Shown: positions 36,243-44,845 of the stretch, in pieces
Position numbering within the stretch: position 1 is the first letter of the stretch
Layout of the letters: every line of letters begins with the position of its first letter
From: Streptomyces sp. B93
GTDB lineage: Bacteria > Actinomycetota > Actinomycetes > Streptomycetales > Streptomycetaceae
Length of the DNA: 64,000 nucleotides
Assembly (NCBI RefSeq): GCF_018070565.1
Contig: NZ_JAGPXL010000011.1
Location: 62,001-126,000 of the forward strand
Direction of reading: 5' to 3'
Notes under the pieces: generated by a model
Seen by the model: only the letters and a program-made list of their open reading frames with translations
What the model was told of the DNA's origin: nothing
Database searches by the model: none
Made by a program: the position numbers and the translations under genes

Positions 36243-36286
36243 GTCCGGCGGCGGCCCGCACAGGGGGGAGCGGGCCGCCGCCGGAC
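36243..36286 (-). terminator. Perfect 17-bp stem hairpin in the leader of the NlpC/P60 gene
   Basis: Arms gtccggcggcggcccgc and gcgggccgccgccggac flank a ten-base loop, 45 bp upstream of the start of the minus-strand NlpC/P60 gene. It may be an attenuator within the leader, or a terminator of an upstream transcript. No U-tract follows. Confidence 0.55.
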
Positions 36287-36599
36287 CTTCTCGGCGGGGG
36301 TGGCCGACTGCCGCCCCTGGTCCGGACGGCGTTGGGGAGCCGGTCACCTGGTCGAGGACGCTAATCCCGGGTGCGTCGGCCCGGTGACACGTTGTACGGA
36401 AGTGACGGGAGCGGACCGCGGGGTGACCGGAGATGACCGGGCGGCCCGGAGCGGGCCGTCGACTTCGCGCAGCGCGGTGACCGAAGTGCGGCATCCGGGG
36501 CCCGGACGGCCCGGCGGCTGCTATGGGCGCATATATGCAAGGGGCGCCGAGGGCGGGCGGAGAGGGAGGGCCGGTGTCGGACGGCGCCGGGGCCGTGAT

Positions 36600-36605
36600 T
36601 AGGCT
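36600..36605 (+). promoter_or_regulatory. -10 element, probable leaderless promoter
   Basis: TAGGCT ends eight bases before the ATG at 36614, implying a leaderless transcript; a weak -35 (TCGGAC, 36577-36582) is 17 bp upstream. Confidence 0.4.
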
Positions 36606-36613
36606 CCGGCCCC

Positions 36614-36967
36614 ATGGACGTACTCATCCACCTCTTCGTCGGTCTGCACATCATCGGTATCGCCGCGCTGCTCGGCGGCTTCCTCACCCAGATGAAGGCG
36701 ATGGGGCAGGGCACCGCCCGCTTCGTCCCCGCGATGCTGCACGGCGCCCTGACGATGCTGGTCACGGGGGTGGTCCTGGTCGGTCTGAACCAGGCCGACG
36801 ACCGGACCGTGGACAACATCAAGATCGGCGTGAAGCTGGCCCTGCTGATCGTGATCCTCGGCCTCGTCTATGTGAAGCGCGACGACGAGAAGGTGGACAA
36901 GGGCCTGTTCGGCCTGGTCGGCCTGCTGACCACGGCGAACATCTTCATCGCCGTGCTCTGGACCTGA
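36614..36967 (+). CDS. Small four-helix integral membrane protein
   Basis: This 117-residue protein consists almost wholly of four hydrophobic helices: VLIHLFVGLHIIGIAALLGGFL, MLHGALTMLVTGVVLVGL, IKIGVKLALLIVILGLVYV and LFGLVGLLTTANIFIAVLW. Two short polar loops link them, one containing KRDDEKVDK. The His residues in helix 1 and in the loop (HLFVGLHIIG, MLHG) could bind a heme or metal, but this is only suggestive. The function is unknown. It converges on the second NlpC/P60 gene with a terminator between. Confidence 0.8.
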   Translation: MDVLIHLFVGLHIIGIAALLGGFLTQMKAMGQGTARFVPAMLHGALTMLVTGVVLVGLNQADDRTVDNIKIGVKLALLIVILGLVYVKRDDEKVDKGLFGLVGLLTTANIFIAVLWT

Positions 36968-36976
36968 CGTCCCGGT

Positions 36977-37006
36977 CCAGGGGCCCTGTCCGTGCCGGGC
37001 CCCTGG
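36977..37006. terminator. Bidirectional terminator
   Basis: Arms ccaggggccc and gggcccctgg with a ten-base loop sit between the convergent four-helix membrane protein and NlpC/P60 genes. Confidence 0.7.
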
Positions 37007-37016
37007 AGCGCCGTCG

Positions 37017-38225
37017 TCAGGCGGGCCGCACCACGCTGTGGATCGACGACTCGCCGTCGTAGTAGATCGACTCCTCGCGGACGTAGGTGCCGGGCTTCGG
37101 GGCGTGGATCATCATGCCGTTGCCGATGTAGATGCCGACGTGGGTGACATCGTCGTAGAAGAAGACCAGGTCACCGGGCTGGGCGCTGGAGACGGGGACC
37201 GTCGTTCCGGCGTTGACCTGGTCGTAGGTGGTGCGCGGCAGGGAGATCCCGGCGGCGTTCCAGGCGGCCTGGGTGAGGCCCGAGCAGTCGTAGGAGTCGG
37301 GGCCGGTGGCGCCCCAGACGTACGGCTTGCCGATCTGGGCGCGGGCGAAGGCGAGCGCCTTCTCGGCCTTGGTGGTGTACGTGGAGTCGGTCGAGGAACC
37401 GGTCGAGGTGCCCGTGGAGGTGTCGGTCGAGCCGGTGGAGCCCGTCGAGCCGGAGGTGCCGGTCTCCTGCTCCTCGGCCTGCTGGGCCGCCGCGGCCTCC
37501 TCCTGGCGCTGCTGCTCCTCCGCCTGCTGACGGGCCAGCTCCGCCGCCTTGCGCTCGGCCTCCTCCTGCTTCTTCTTCTCGATGGCCGCGAGGCGGGCCT
37601 TCTCCTCGGCGGTCAGCTCCGACAGCAGCTCGCGCGCGTCGGCGAGCTTCTTCTGCACGGTGGTCTTGGCCGTCTGGAGGTCGCTCTGCGACTCGGTGAG
37701 CGTGGCGAGGCTCTCGGTGGCCTCCTGCCGCTTCTCCATCGTCGCCGTCTGCTCGGCGAAGTAGTCGTCGACCGCCGCCTTCTGGCTGCCGGTGAGCCGG
37801 TTCATCAGCTGGGTCTGGTCGAAGTAGTCCTGCGGTGAGTCCGCGAGCAGGAAGGTGGCGGTGTCCGGGGCGGCGGCGCCGGTGCGGTACTGGGCGGCGG
37901 CGTAGGAGCCGAGTTCCTCACGCGCGTCGTTGAGCTTCTGGGTGCGCTTGGCGACGTCGTCGAGGAGGGTGTCGACCTGCTTGCGCTGCTTCGCGGTCTT
38001 CTCCTTGGCCGCGTTGTACTTCTCGGTCGCCGACTCGGCCTGACGGTACAGGTCGTCGACCTTCTTCTCGACCTCCTCCAGGCTCGGGCGGTCGTCGTCC
38101 GAGGGGGAGGCGTTGGCCGTCTGCGAGAGCAGCGCGACCGAGGTGAGGGCAGCGGTGGCCAGCGCGGGGGTCCGTATGCCCGCCACGCGGCTGCCCGCGG
38201 GACGAGACTTGCGGTGCGACGCCAA
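37017..38225 (-). CDS. Secreted NlpC/P60 peptidoglycan hydrolase under c-di-AMP riboswitch
   Basis: The 402-residue protein has a signal sequence (MASHRKSRPAGS to QTANASPSDDD), long coiled coils (about 45-260, including KKKQEEAERKAAELARQQAE), a Ser/Thr/Gly linker (about 255-285), and an NlpC/P60 domain with Cys314 (YDCSGL) and His362 (VTHVGIYIG). It is a RipA-like peptidoglycan hydrolase for cell separation or remodelling. The TTG start at 38225 follows AAGGAG nine bases upstream. A ydaO-type riboswitch precedes it, matching the known link between c-di-AMP and cell-wall hydrolases in Streptomyces. Confidence 0.93.
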   Translation of the reverse strand: MASHRKSRPAGSRVAGIRTPALATAALTSVALLSQTANASPSDDDRPSLEEVEKKVDDLYRQAESATEKYNAAKEKTAKQRKQVDTLLDDVAKRTQKLNDAREELGSYAAAQYRTGAAAPDTATFLLADSPQDYFDQTQLMNRLTGSQKAAVDDYFAEQTATMEKRQEATESLATLTESQSDLQTAKTTVQKKLADARELLSELTAEEKARLAAIEKKKQEEAERKAAELARQQAEEQQRQEEAAAAQQAEEQETGTSGSTGSTGSTDTSTGTSTGSSTDSTYTTKAEKALAFARAQIGKPYVWGATGPDSYDCSGLTQAAWNAAGISLPRTTYDQVNAGTTVPVSSAQPGDLVFFYDDVTHVGIYIGNGMMIHAPKPGTYVREESIYYDGESSIHSVVRPA

Positions 38226-38245
38226 GGGAGGCGACTCCTTCCATC

Positions 38246-38401
38246 GGCCGCCTACCGGGTTAGCTGTCGGGTTCGGGCGGGTGGCTCGGAAGGGTTGCCC
38301 TACGGCCGCTCCTCGGGGAAGGAGTGGGCCGATTCACCCCGGGGGATCTGTGGGTCCCCGGCTCCGGCCGCTGCCGCTCGGGCACGCCGGACTCGGCGGA
38401 G
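38246..38401 (-). ncRNA. ydaO-type c-di-AMP riboswitch
   Basis: The minus strand reads GAGCCGGGGACCCA, GGGGTGAATCGG, CCGAACCCGACAGCTAACC and GGTAGGCGG in the order and spacing of the ydaO/yuaA class. P1 can form from CCGCC near 38395-38399 and GGCGG near 38248-38252. It ends about 20 bases before the NlpC/P60 start. In this class c-di-AMP binding is known to switch expression off. Boundaries are approximate. Confidence 0.88.
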
Positions 38402-38452
38402 GCCGCGCGGCCCGGCGACGTTCGCCGGTGGGGGTCGTGCGGCCCGCTCGGC

Positions 38453-38482
38453 ACGGTAGCCAACTCGTGTGGCGGCTGTGAA
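38453..38482 (-). promoter_or_regulatory. Promoter for the riboswitch transcript
   Basis: On the minus strand, TTCACA (one mismatch from TTGACA) and TACCGT are separated by 18 bases, about 50 bp upstream of the riboswitch. Confidence 0.55.
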
Positions 38483-38598
38483 GGTTGGTGGGTGATATGC
38501 CCGATACATTTTCGTGACCTTATCCGGAACGTCGCTCACCGTGTCCGCTGCTGAGTGATCCGTGACGGAACTCCGGCCAGGTCCCGTCCGTTGCGGGG

Positions 38599-38634
38599 GT
38601 GTCAGCGGTGTCAGCGGTGTCAGCGGTGTCAGCG
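38599..38634. repeat. Four perfect tandem 9-bp repeats
   Basis: GTGTCAGCG is repeated four times without change, between the riboswitch promoter and the PcrA/UvrD promoter. The unit shares GTGTCAG with the TTGTCAGTG box 57 bp further on, which may be coincidental. Confidence 0.85.
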
Positions 38635-38690
38635 GTGACACGGAGGGTGTGGGGAAGCGGGCGGATCCGTGACCGGCATCCGGCCACCGG

Positions 38691-38713
38691 TTGTCAGTGC
38701 GGCGCCCTAGACT
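38691..38713 (+). promoter_or_regulatory. RecA-independent (PafBC-type) DNA-damage promoter of the helicase gene
   Basis: TTGTCAGTG-N8-TAGACT matches the published RecA-NDp consensus TTGTCRGTG-N8-TAnnnT exactly. The -10 ends nine bases before the helicase ATG, so the 5' UTR would be only a few bases. Confidence 0.8.
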
Positions 38714-38722
38714 CGGAGAGCG

Positions 38723-41194
38723 ATGAGCAGCCTCTTTGACGACAGCTTCCTGGCGGACCTCCAGGCCCAGCGCGGCCCCCTGGACGAACCCCCGCCGCCC
38801 GAGGACGATCATGTTCCGGAACCGATCCCGGACGATCTGTTCGGCGGGAAGTTCGACGCGCCCCCGGACCGGGAGGCCTACTACCGCGACGGCGCCCCGC
38901 GCCCCGTCCTGGACTCCACCACACTCCTGGAGGGGCTGAACGACAACCAGCGGGCCGCTGTCGTGCACGCCGGTTCCCCCCTGCTCATCGTCGCCGGAGC
39001 CGGTTCCGGCAAGACCCGGGTGCTCACCCACCGCATCGCCTATCTGCTCGCCGAGCGGGACGTGCACCCCGGACAGATCCTCGCGATCACCTTCACCAAC
39101 AAGGCCGCGGGCGAGATGAAGGAGCGCGTCGAGCAGCTCGTCGGCCCGCGCGCGGGCGCGATGTGGGTGATGACCTTCCACAGTGCCTGTGTGCGCATCC
39201 TGCGCCGCGAGAGCAAGCGGCTCGGCTTCACCTCGTCCTTCTCGATCTACGACGCCGCCGACTCCAAGCGCCTGATGGCCCTGGTCTGCCGTGACCTGGA
39301 CCTCGACCCCAAGCGCTTCCCGCCCAAGTCCTTCAGCGCCAAGATCAGCAACCTGAAGAACGAGCTGATCGACGAGGAGGACTTCGCCGCCCAGGCCACC
39401 GACGGTTTCGAGAAGACCCTCGCCCAGGCCTACGCCCTGTACCAGTCGCGTCTGCGCGAGGCCAACGCCCTCGACTTCGACGACCTGATCATGACGACGG
39501 TCAACCTGCTGCGCGCCTTCCCGGACGTCGCCGAGCACTACCGCCGCCGCTTCCGGCACGTCCTGGTCGACGAGTACCAGGACACCAACCACGCCCAGTA
39601 CGCCCTGGTCCGTGAGCTGGTCGGCACCGTGGAGCACCCCGTCGACGTGCCGCCCGAAGCCGAGATCCCGCCCGCCGAGCTGTGCGTGGTCGGTGACGCC
39701 GACCAGTCGATCTACGCCTTCCGCGGCGCGACCATCCGCAACATCCTCCAGTTCGAGGAGGACTACCCGGACGCGACGACGATCCTGCTGGAGCAGAACT
39801 ACCGCTCCACCCAGACCATCCTCACCGCCGCCAACGCCGTCATCGAGCGCAACGAGTCCCGCCGCCCCAAGAACCTGTGGACCAACGCGGGCGCGGGCGC
39901 CCGCATCACCGGCTACGTCGCCGACACCGAGCACGACGAGGCGCAGTTCGTCGCCGACGAGATAGACCGCCTCACCGACGCGGGCGAGGCGAAGGCCGGG
40001 GACGTCGCCGTCTTCTACCGTACGAACGCCCAGTCCCGTGTCTTCGAAGAGGTGTTCATCCGCGTCGGCCTGCCCTACAAGGTCGTCGGCGGCGTCCGCT
40101 TCTACGAGCGCAAGGAGGTCCGGGACGTCCTCGCCTATCTGCGGGTGCTCGCCAACCCGGAGGACTCCGTCCCGCTGCGCCGCATTCTCAACGTGCCCAA
40201 GCGCGGCATCGGCGACCGGGCCGAGGCCATGATCGACGCGCTCTCGCAGCGCGAGAAGATCAGCTTCCCGCAGGCGCTGCGCCGCGTCGACGAGGCCTAC
40301 GGCATGGCCGCGCGGTCCACCAACGCCGTCAAGCGGTTCAACACGCTGATGGAGGACCTCCGTACGATCGTCGAGTCGGGCGCCGGCCCCGCGACCATCC
40401 TGGAGGCGGTGCTCGAACGCACCGGCTACCTGGCCGAGTTGCAGGCGTCCACCGACCCGCAGGACGAGACCCGGATCGAGAACCTCCAGGAACTCGCCGC
40501 CGTGGCGATGGAGTTCGAGCAGGAGCGCGGCGAAGGGGAGTCCGGCACGCTGGCCGACTTCCTGGAGCAGGTCGCGCTGGTCGCCGACTCCGACCAGATC
40601 CCCGACGAGGAGGACGGCGACGGCGTCATCACCCTGATGACCCTGCACACGGCCAAGGGCCTGGAGTTCCCGGTGGTCTTCCTGACCGGCATGGAGGACG
40701 GCGTCTTCCCGCACATGCGCGCCCTCGGCCAGACCAAGGAACTGGAGGAGGAGCGGCGCCTCGCCTACGTCGGTATCACCCGCGCGCGCGAGCGGCTCTA
40801 CCTCACCCGGTCCGCGATGCGCAGCGCCTGGGGCCAGCCGCAGTACAACCCGCCGTCCCGCTTCCTGGAGGAGATCCCCGGCCGGCACGTCGACTGGAAG
40901 CGCACCGGCGCCACCGCGGCCCCGGCGGGCCCGGTCTCCGGTGTCGCCGCTTCGCTGTCGTCGTCCCGTTCCCGCTCGTCGGCGTCGGGGGCGTCCGGGT
41001 TCGCCACCCGCAGGACCGCGGAGAAGCCGGTGGTCTCGCTGGCCGTCGGGGACCGCGTGACCCACGACCAGTTCGGCCTCGGCACGGTGGTCGCCGTGAA
41101 GGGCACGGGGGCGAACGCCGAGGCGACGATCGACTTCGGCGACACCAAGCCCAAGCGACTGCTGCTGCGGTACGCGCCGGTGGAGAAGCTCTAG
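38723..41194 (+). CDS. pcrA: ATP-dependent DNA helicase PcrA/UvrD (superfamily 1A)
   Basis: This 823-residue 3'-5' helicase acts in nucleotide excision repair and in removal of proteins from DNA. Motif I is VAGAGSGKTRVL, Ia is AITFTNKAAGEM, motif II is VDEYQDTN, motif III is GDADQSIYAFRGA, motif IV is LEQNYRST, motif V is TLHTAKGLEFPVVFLTGMEDG (shown in part), and motif VI is VGITRARERLYL. The C-terminus has an SH3-like RNAP-binding domain (VGDRVTHDQFGLGTVVAVKG) as in UvrD/PcrA. About 75 variable N-terminal residues precede the core. A DNA-damage promoter directly upstream fits a repair role. It is a mycobacterial UvrD1-like protein. Confidence 0.95.
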   Translation: MSSLFDDSFLADLQAQRGPLDEPPPPEDDHVPEPIPDDLFGGKFDAPPDREAYYRDGAPRPVLDSTTLLEGLNDNQRAAVVHAGSPLLIVAGAGSGKTRVLTHRIAYLLAERDVHPGQILAITFTNKAAGEMKERVEQLVGPRAGAMWVMTFHSACVRILRRESKRLGFTSSFSIYDAADSKRLMALVCRDLDLDPKRFPPKSFSAKISNLKNELIDEEDFAAQATDGFEKTLAQAYALYQSRLREANALDFDDLIMTTVNLLRAFPDVAEHYRRRFRHVLVDEYQDTNHAQYALVRELVGTVEHPVDVPPEAEIPPAELCVVGDADQSIYAFRGATIRNILQFEEDYPDATTILLEQNYRSTQTILTAANAVIERNESRRPKNLWTNAGAGARITGYVADTEHDEAQFVADEIDRLTDAGEAKAGDVAVFYRTNAQSRVFEEVFIRVGLPYKVVGGVRFYERKEVRDVLAYLRVLANPEDSVPLRRILNVPKRGIGDRAEAMIDALSQREKISFPQALRRVDEAYGMAARSTNAVKRFNTLMEDLRTIVESGAGPATILEAVLERTGYLAELQASTDPQDETRIENLQELAAVAMEFEQERGEGESGTLADFLEQVALVADSDQIPDEEDGDGVITLMTLHTAKGLEFPVVFLTGMEDGVFPHMRALGQTKELEEERRLAYVGITRARERLYLTRSAMRSAWGQPQYNPPSRFLEEIPGRHVDWKRTGATAAPAGPVSGVAASLSSSRSRSSASGASGFATRRTAEKPVVSLAVGDRVTHDQFGLGTVVAVKGTGANAEATIDFGDTKPKRLLLRYAPVEKL

Positions 41195-41213
41195 CCGCGT
41201 CCGATGTGTGAGG

Positions 41214-41242
41214 GGAGGCCCCTGCCGACGGGCGGGGGCTTC
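41214..41242. terminator. Terminator between convergent helicase and M23 peptidase genes
   Basis: Arms gaggcccctgcc (41214-41225) and ggcgggggcttc (41231-41242) pair with one wobble around a short loop, followed on the plus strand by tcaaggg. Confidence 0.55.
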
Positions 41243-41268
41243 TCAAGGGGAACGTTACGGCGGGGGCG

Positions 41269-42858
41269 TTACGACGGGTTCAGGCCGTGACTGCGCAGCC
41301 AGGCCAGCGGGTCGATCGCGGAGCCGCCGCCGGGGCGGACCTCGAAGTGCAGGTGCGGGCCGGTCGAGTTGCCCGAGTTGCCGGAGTACGCGATCGCGTC
41401 ACCGGCCTTGACCGTCGTACCGGACAGGACCTGGTAGCTGGAGAGGTGGCAGTACCACGTCTCGGTGCCGTCCATCGCGGTCACGATCATCATGTTGCCG
41501 TAGGCGCTGTTGTACTCGGTGCGCACGGTGCCGTCGGTCGCGGCCATCACGGTCGTGCCGTAGGCGACGGGGAAGTCGATGCCGGTGTGCACGGACATCC
41601 AGTTGATGCCGGACTGGCCGAAGTAGGCGCTGAGTCCGTGGTTGGCGACCGGCAGGGCGAACTTGGGGCGCAGCCGCTCCTTGCGGGCCGCCTCCGCCGC
41701 CGCCCGCTTCTGCTCGGCCTCCTGCTCGGCCTTGAGGTCGATGCGTTCCTGGGTGCGGCTGACCCGGTCGCCGAAGTCGTTGGCGTCGGCGGTGACGCCC
41801 TCCAGCTGGGCGGCCAGTTTGTCGTTGGCCACGGTCTTCTTGACCGGCGTCTCCGCCGCGGTCGCGGGCGCCTCCGGCTCGTCCTCGGCGAAGGTGCCGA
41901 CCGAGGCGGCGGCGATGCCCGCCACGCCCATGACACACGCCGATGGCACGGCGACGGTCAGCAGCGCGGAGCGTTTGGCGGGGGTACGGCGCCGGGACCG
42001 GCCCGCGCGGGCGGCGGCGCGGGAGGCGGGGGCCGGGACGTGTTCTTCCTGGTCATCGAGGAGCGGCTCGGACTCGTGGTCCACGAGAGGTTCTACGGCG
42101 GGCAGTTCGCCGGTGCGGCTCAACTCGGAGTCGTCGTCTGCGGGGTGTTCCTGGTGGGCGGCGGGCGCCCCGGTATCAGGGAAGCCCTCGTGGTCGGCGG
42201 CCTGCTGCACGTAGTCGTGCTGGTAGCCGGACTCGTGGTCCTCGTGACCCTCGTACGTCTCGTGGCCGTCGTAGGCCTCGGTGCTCCGCGTGGTCTCGGG
42301 GGCGGTGCCGTCGGAGTTCCACTGCGTGGCGTCGTACGCGCCGGTGTCGTAGGCCTGCTGCTGGTTCCAGTCCCACTGCTGGGTCTGGTCGGCGGCCGGG
42401 GTGCCGGGCTGCTCGGGCTGGAGCCAGGTGCTCGCGTCCCACTGGCCGCTGCTCTCGGGGCCCGTCGTCTGGTGCGGGATCGCGCCGAGCTGCTCGTAGT
42501 CGGACGTCCAGGCGGTGGTCTCGTAGGCGCCGGTGTCGTAGGCGGCGTGGTGCTGGGCCGCGTACGGGTCGTAGTTCAGCGTCTGGTGGCTGCCGGTGGC
42601 CCACTGGGTGGCGTCGTACGCGCCGGTGGCCTGGGTGTGGTCCGGGAGCGTGCCGAAGAGGGGGTCGGCCGAGAAGGTCGCGGTCACATGGCCGGTGGCG
42701 CCGTAACCGGCGTCAAAACCAGTGGCGTTGTGGTCGCTGTACGTGGTGAAGTCACCGTACTGGGCGTCCTGGCCGCCGTAGGGCGCGTAGTGCGCGGAGG
42801 CGGCTTCGGAAGCCGAGGCCGGGGAGGTCATGATCCCCGACGGGTGACGGTCGTTCAC
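41269..42858 (-). CDS. M23 (LytM) peptidase with long repetitive cytoplasmic N-terminus
   Basis: From GTG 42858 the product has 529 residues. About 295 residues before the single span (297-322) are cytoplasmic, rich in Tyr, Asp, His and Gln, and carry TGAY[DE]xTxW repeats at 78-86, 109-117 and 172-180. Outside the membrane are a short coiled coil (about 345-395) and an M23 domain with complete zinc ligands: His424 and Asp428 (HTGIDFP), His502 and His504 (PHLHFEV). The domain likely cleaves peptidoglycan peptides. ATG 42831 is an alternative start. The long cytoplasmic tail is unusual for LytM proteins. Confidence 0.9.
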   Translation of the reverse strand: MNDRHPSGIMTSPASASEAASAHYAPYGGQDAQYGDFTTYSDHNATGFDAGYGATGHVTATFSADPLFGTLPDHTQATGAYDATQWATGSHQTLNYDPYAAQHHAAYDTGAYETTAWTSDYEQLGAIPHQTTGPESSGQWDASTWLQPEQPGTPAADQTQQWDWNQQQAYDTGAYDATQWNSDGTAPETTRSTEAYDGHETYEGHEDHESGYQHDYVQQAADHEGFPDTGAPAAHQEHPADDDSELSRTGELPAVEPLVDHESEPLLDDQEEHVPAPASRAAARAGRSRRRTPAKRSALLTVAVPSACVMGVAGIAAASVGTFAEDEPEAPATAAETPVKKTVANDKLAAQLEGVTADANDFGDRVSRTQERIDLKAEQEAEQKRAAAEAARKERLRPKFALPVANHGLSAYFGQSGINWMSVHTGIDFPVAYGTTVMAATDGTVRTEYNSAYGNMMIVTAMDGTETWYCHLSSYQVLSGTTVKAGDAIAYSGNSGNSTGPHLHFEVRPGGGSAIDPLAWLRSHGLNPS

Positions 42859-43069
42859 CAACTTCTCTTTCGCCTCGACAACAGGGGCTGCCAGAGCAGT
42901 GCGGCGACTGTACCCGGCGGTACGCGGGCACGACAATCTTCGGCAGGTTTCACGCGCGCAGGAAACGGGCATTCGGCCGTGTTTCGGCGGTCGGCGGACG
43001 CAGGCTTGGCCTTGTGTTCGAAGACTGTTCGACTGATGGCCGCCGTGCGGAGCACTCCGGCGGCCGGCG

Positions 43070-43969
43070 CTACGCCACCGTGAGACCGTCGGCGGGTGCG
43101 GCGCCGTCCCCGGTCGTCCCGGGCGCGTCGTCGAGGGCCTGCCTTATCCGGGCCGCCACGGCCGGGTGCACCGGCAGGGCGAGATGTCCGATGCCGGTGA
43201 CCTGCACGTTCACCACGGACAGATCAGGATGATCGAGCCGTGCGGCCTCCGGCGGGTCCATCAGATGGTCCAGATCGCTCCAGAAGCTGACGAACCGCGT
43301 ACGGCAGCCCGGCGCGGGCGCGGACAGCTCCGCCATCAGCGTGGACCCGGGGCGCATCTGGCGCACAATGGGGTGCGCGTTCGCCAGTGGTACGACGCGT
43401 GTGCCGGAGTGCGGAGTGCCGAGGGTGACGAGGACGCGCACGCGCGTGTCGCCGCCGAGGCGCTGCACGTAGTAGCGCGCGATCAGTCCGCCCAGGCTGT
43501 GCCCCACGACATCGACCCGGTCGCTGCCCGTGCGCCGGCAGACCTCCTCTACGTGCCGCCCGAGCAGCGCGGCCGCGGTACGGACGTCGCAGGTCAGCGG
43601 GGAGTAGTTGAGCGATTCCAGGTGGCGTCCGCCGTGCTGGGCGAGGGCGCGGCGCAGCAGGACGAAGACCGAGCGGTTGTCGATGAACCCGTGCAGCAGC
43701 ACGACCGGCGGCTTCGCCCCCGCGGGGAGCCGGGCCGCGCCGTCCGCGGGCAACGGGCCGGGATCACCGGAGCGGCGTTCCTGGACGATGCCGGAGGGAT
43801 AGAGGAGAAGATGGCCCGCGAGGATCGCCAGCTCCAGTGCCGTCGCCTTCAGCAGGGCCACGGAGATCCCCGCCAGCCTGCCGGGCAGCAGACGCAGTTG
43901 CGGCGGAGGGAGCGACGGCAGGGGAAAGGGCGGTGCGGGAAAGGGCGGCAGCAGCCCGGTGACCTTCAT
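43070..43969 (-). CDS. Membrane-anchored alpha/beta-hydrolase (lipase-like)
   Basis: From ATG 43969, behind GGAGG, the product has 299 residues. A hydrophobic N-terminal segment (about 33-58, GISVALLKATALELAILAG) anchors or exports it. The alpha/beta-hydrolase core has an oxyanion-hole HG (VVLLHGFIDN), nucleophile Ser158 in GHSLGG, and a candidate catalytic His near the C-terminus (TGIGHLALP). It resembles triacylglycerol lipases and esterases of the LipA/EstA type. A Pro-rich stretch lies just after the start. The frame is open further upstream, but the conserved region and ribosome-binding site favour 43969. It is divergent from icmB. Confidence 0.87.
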   Translation of the reverse strand: MKVTGLLPPFPAPPFPLPSLPPPQLRLLPGRLAGISVALLKATALELAILAGHLLLYPSGIVQERRSGDPGPLPADGAARLPAGAKPPVVLLHGFIDNRSVFVLLRRALAQHGGRHLESLNYSPLTCDVRTAAALLGRHVEEVCRRTGSDRVDVVGHSLGGLIARYYVQRLGGDTRVRVLVTLGTPHSGTRVVPLANAHPIVRQMRPGSTLMAELSAPAPGCRTRFVSFWSDLDHLMDPPEAARLDHPDLSVVNVQVTGIGHLALPVHPAVAARIRQALDDAPGTTGDGAAPADGLTVA

Positions 43970-44357
43970 GGCCGACCTCCTGTCGGCACGCCGGAGGGCG
44001 GCGCTGTCCCCCGTGTGCCCTTGAGGGAAGCCGTGGCCGAGGTGATCGACGGCGGGTGGGTGTTGTGGTGCCGCACCAGCGCGGCGCGCGGCCTGCGGCG
44101 CGGTGGTGCGGCAACCTCGTAGCGGCTCCCGTGGCGCGGATGTCCCTCGCCGACGTGGCCCGGGTGCCCCGGCGGTGCGCGGCGTCTGGGCCGCGAAGAC
44201 TCGAAGACGGTGCGCGGCGAACGTGTCCCACCGTGTGATTTCCCCCTCCCTGCGCGCCGCGAAACTGCCCGTTGCGGGATGCTGGCGATAACGTTCGTTC
44301 ACTTCCCCGTCCGGTGTGGTGCGGGGCGGAGGAGGCAGTCGCTTGATGGAGGCAGTG
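43970..44357. other. Divergent intergenic region of about 390 bp
   Basis: This region lies between the lipase-like gene and icmB. It has open frames on both strands that are continuations or shadows of the flanking genes and nothing I can call a gene. GATAACGTTCGTT around 44287-44299 could contain a -10 for icmB. Confidence 0.4.
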
Positions 44358-44774
<417 letters not shown>

Positions 44775-44845
44775 GACGGGGCTGGGCGCGGCGTCCGACC
44801 GGGCACCGGAGAACGGTTCTCCGGCCGGGGACCGGCGGAGGCTTC

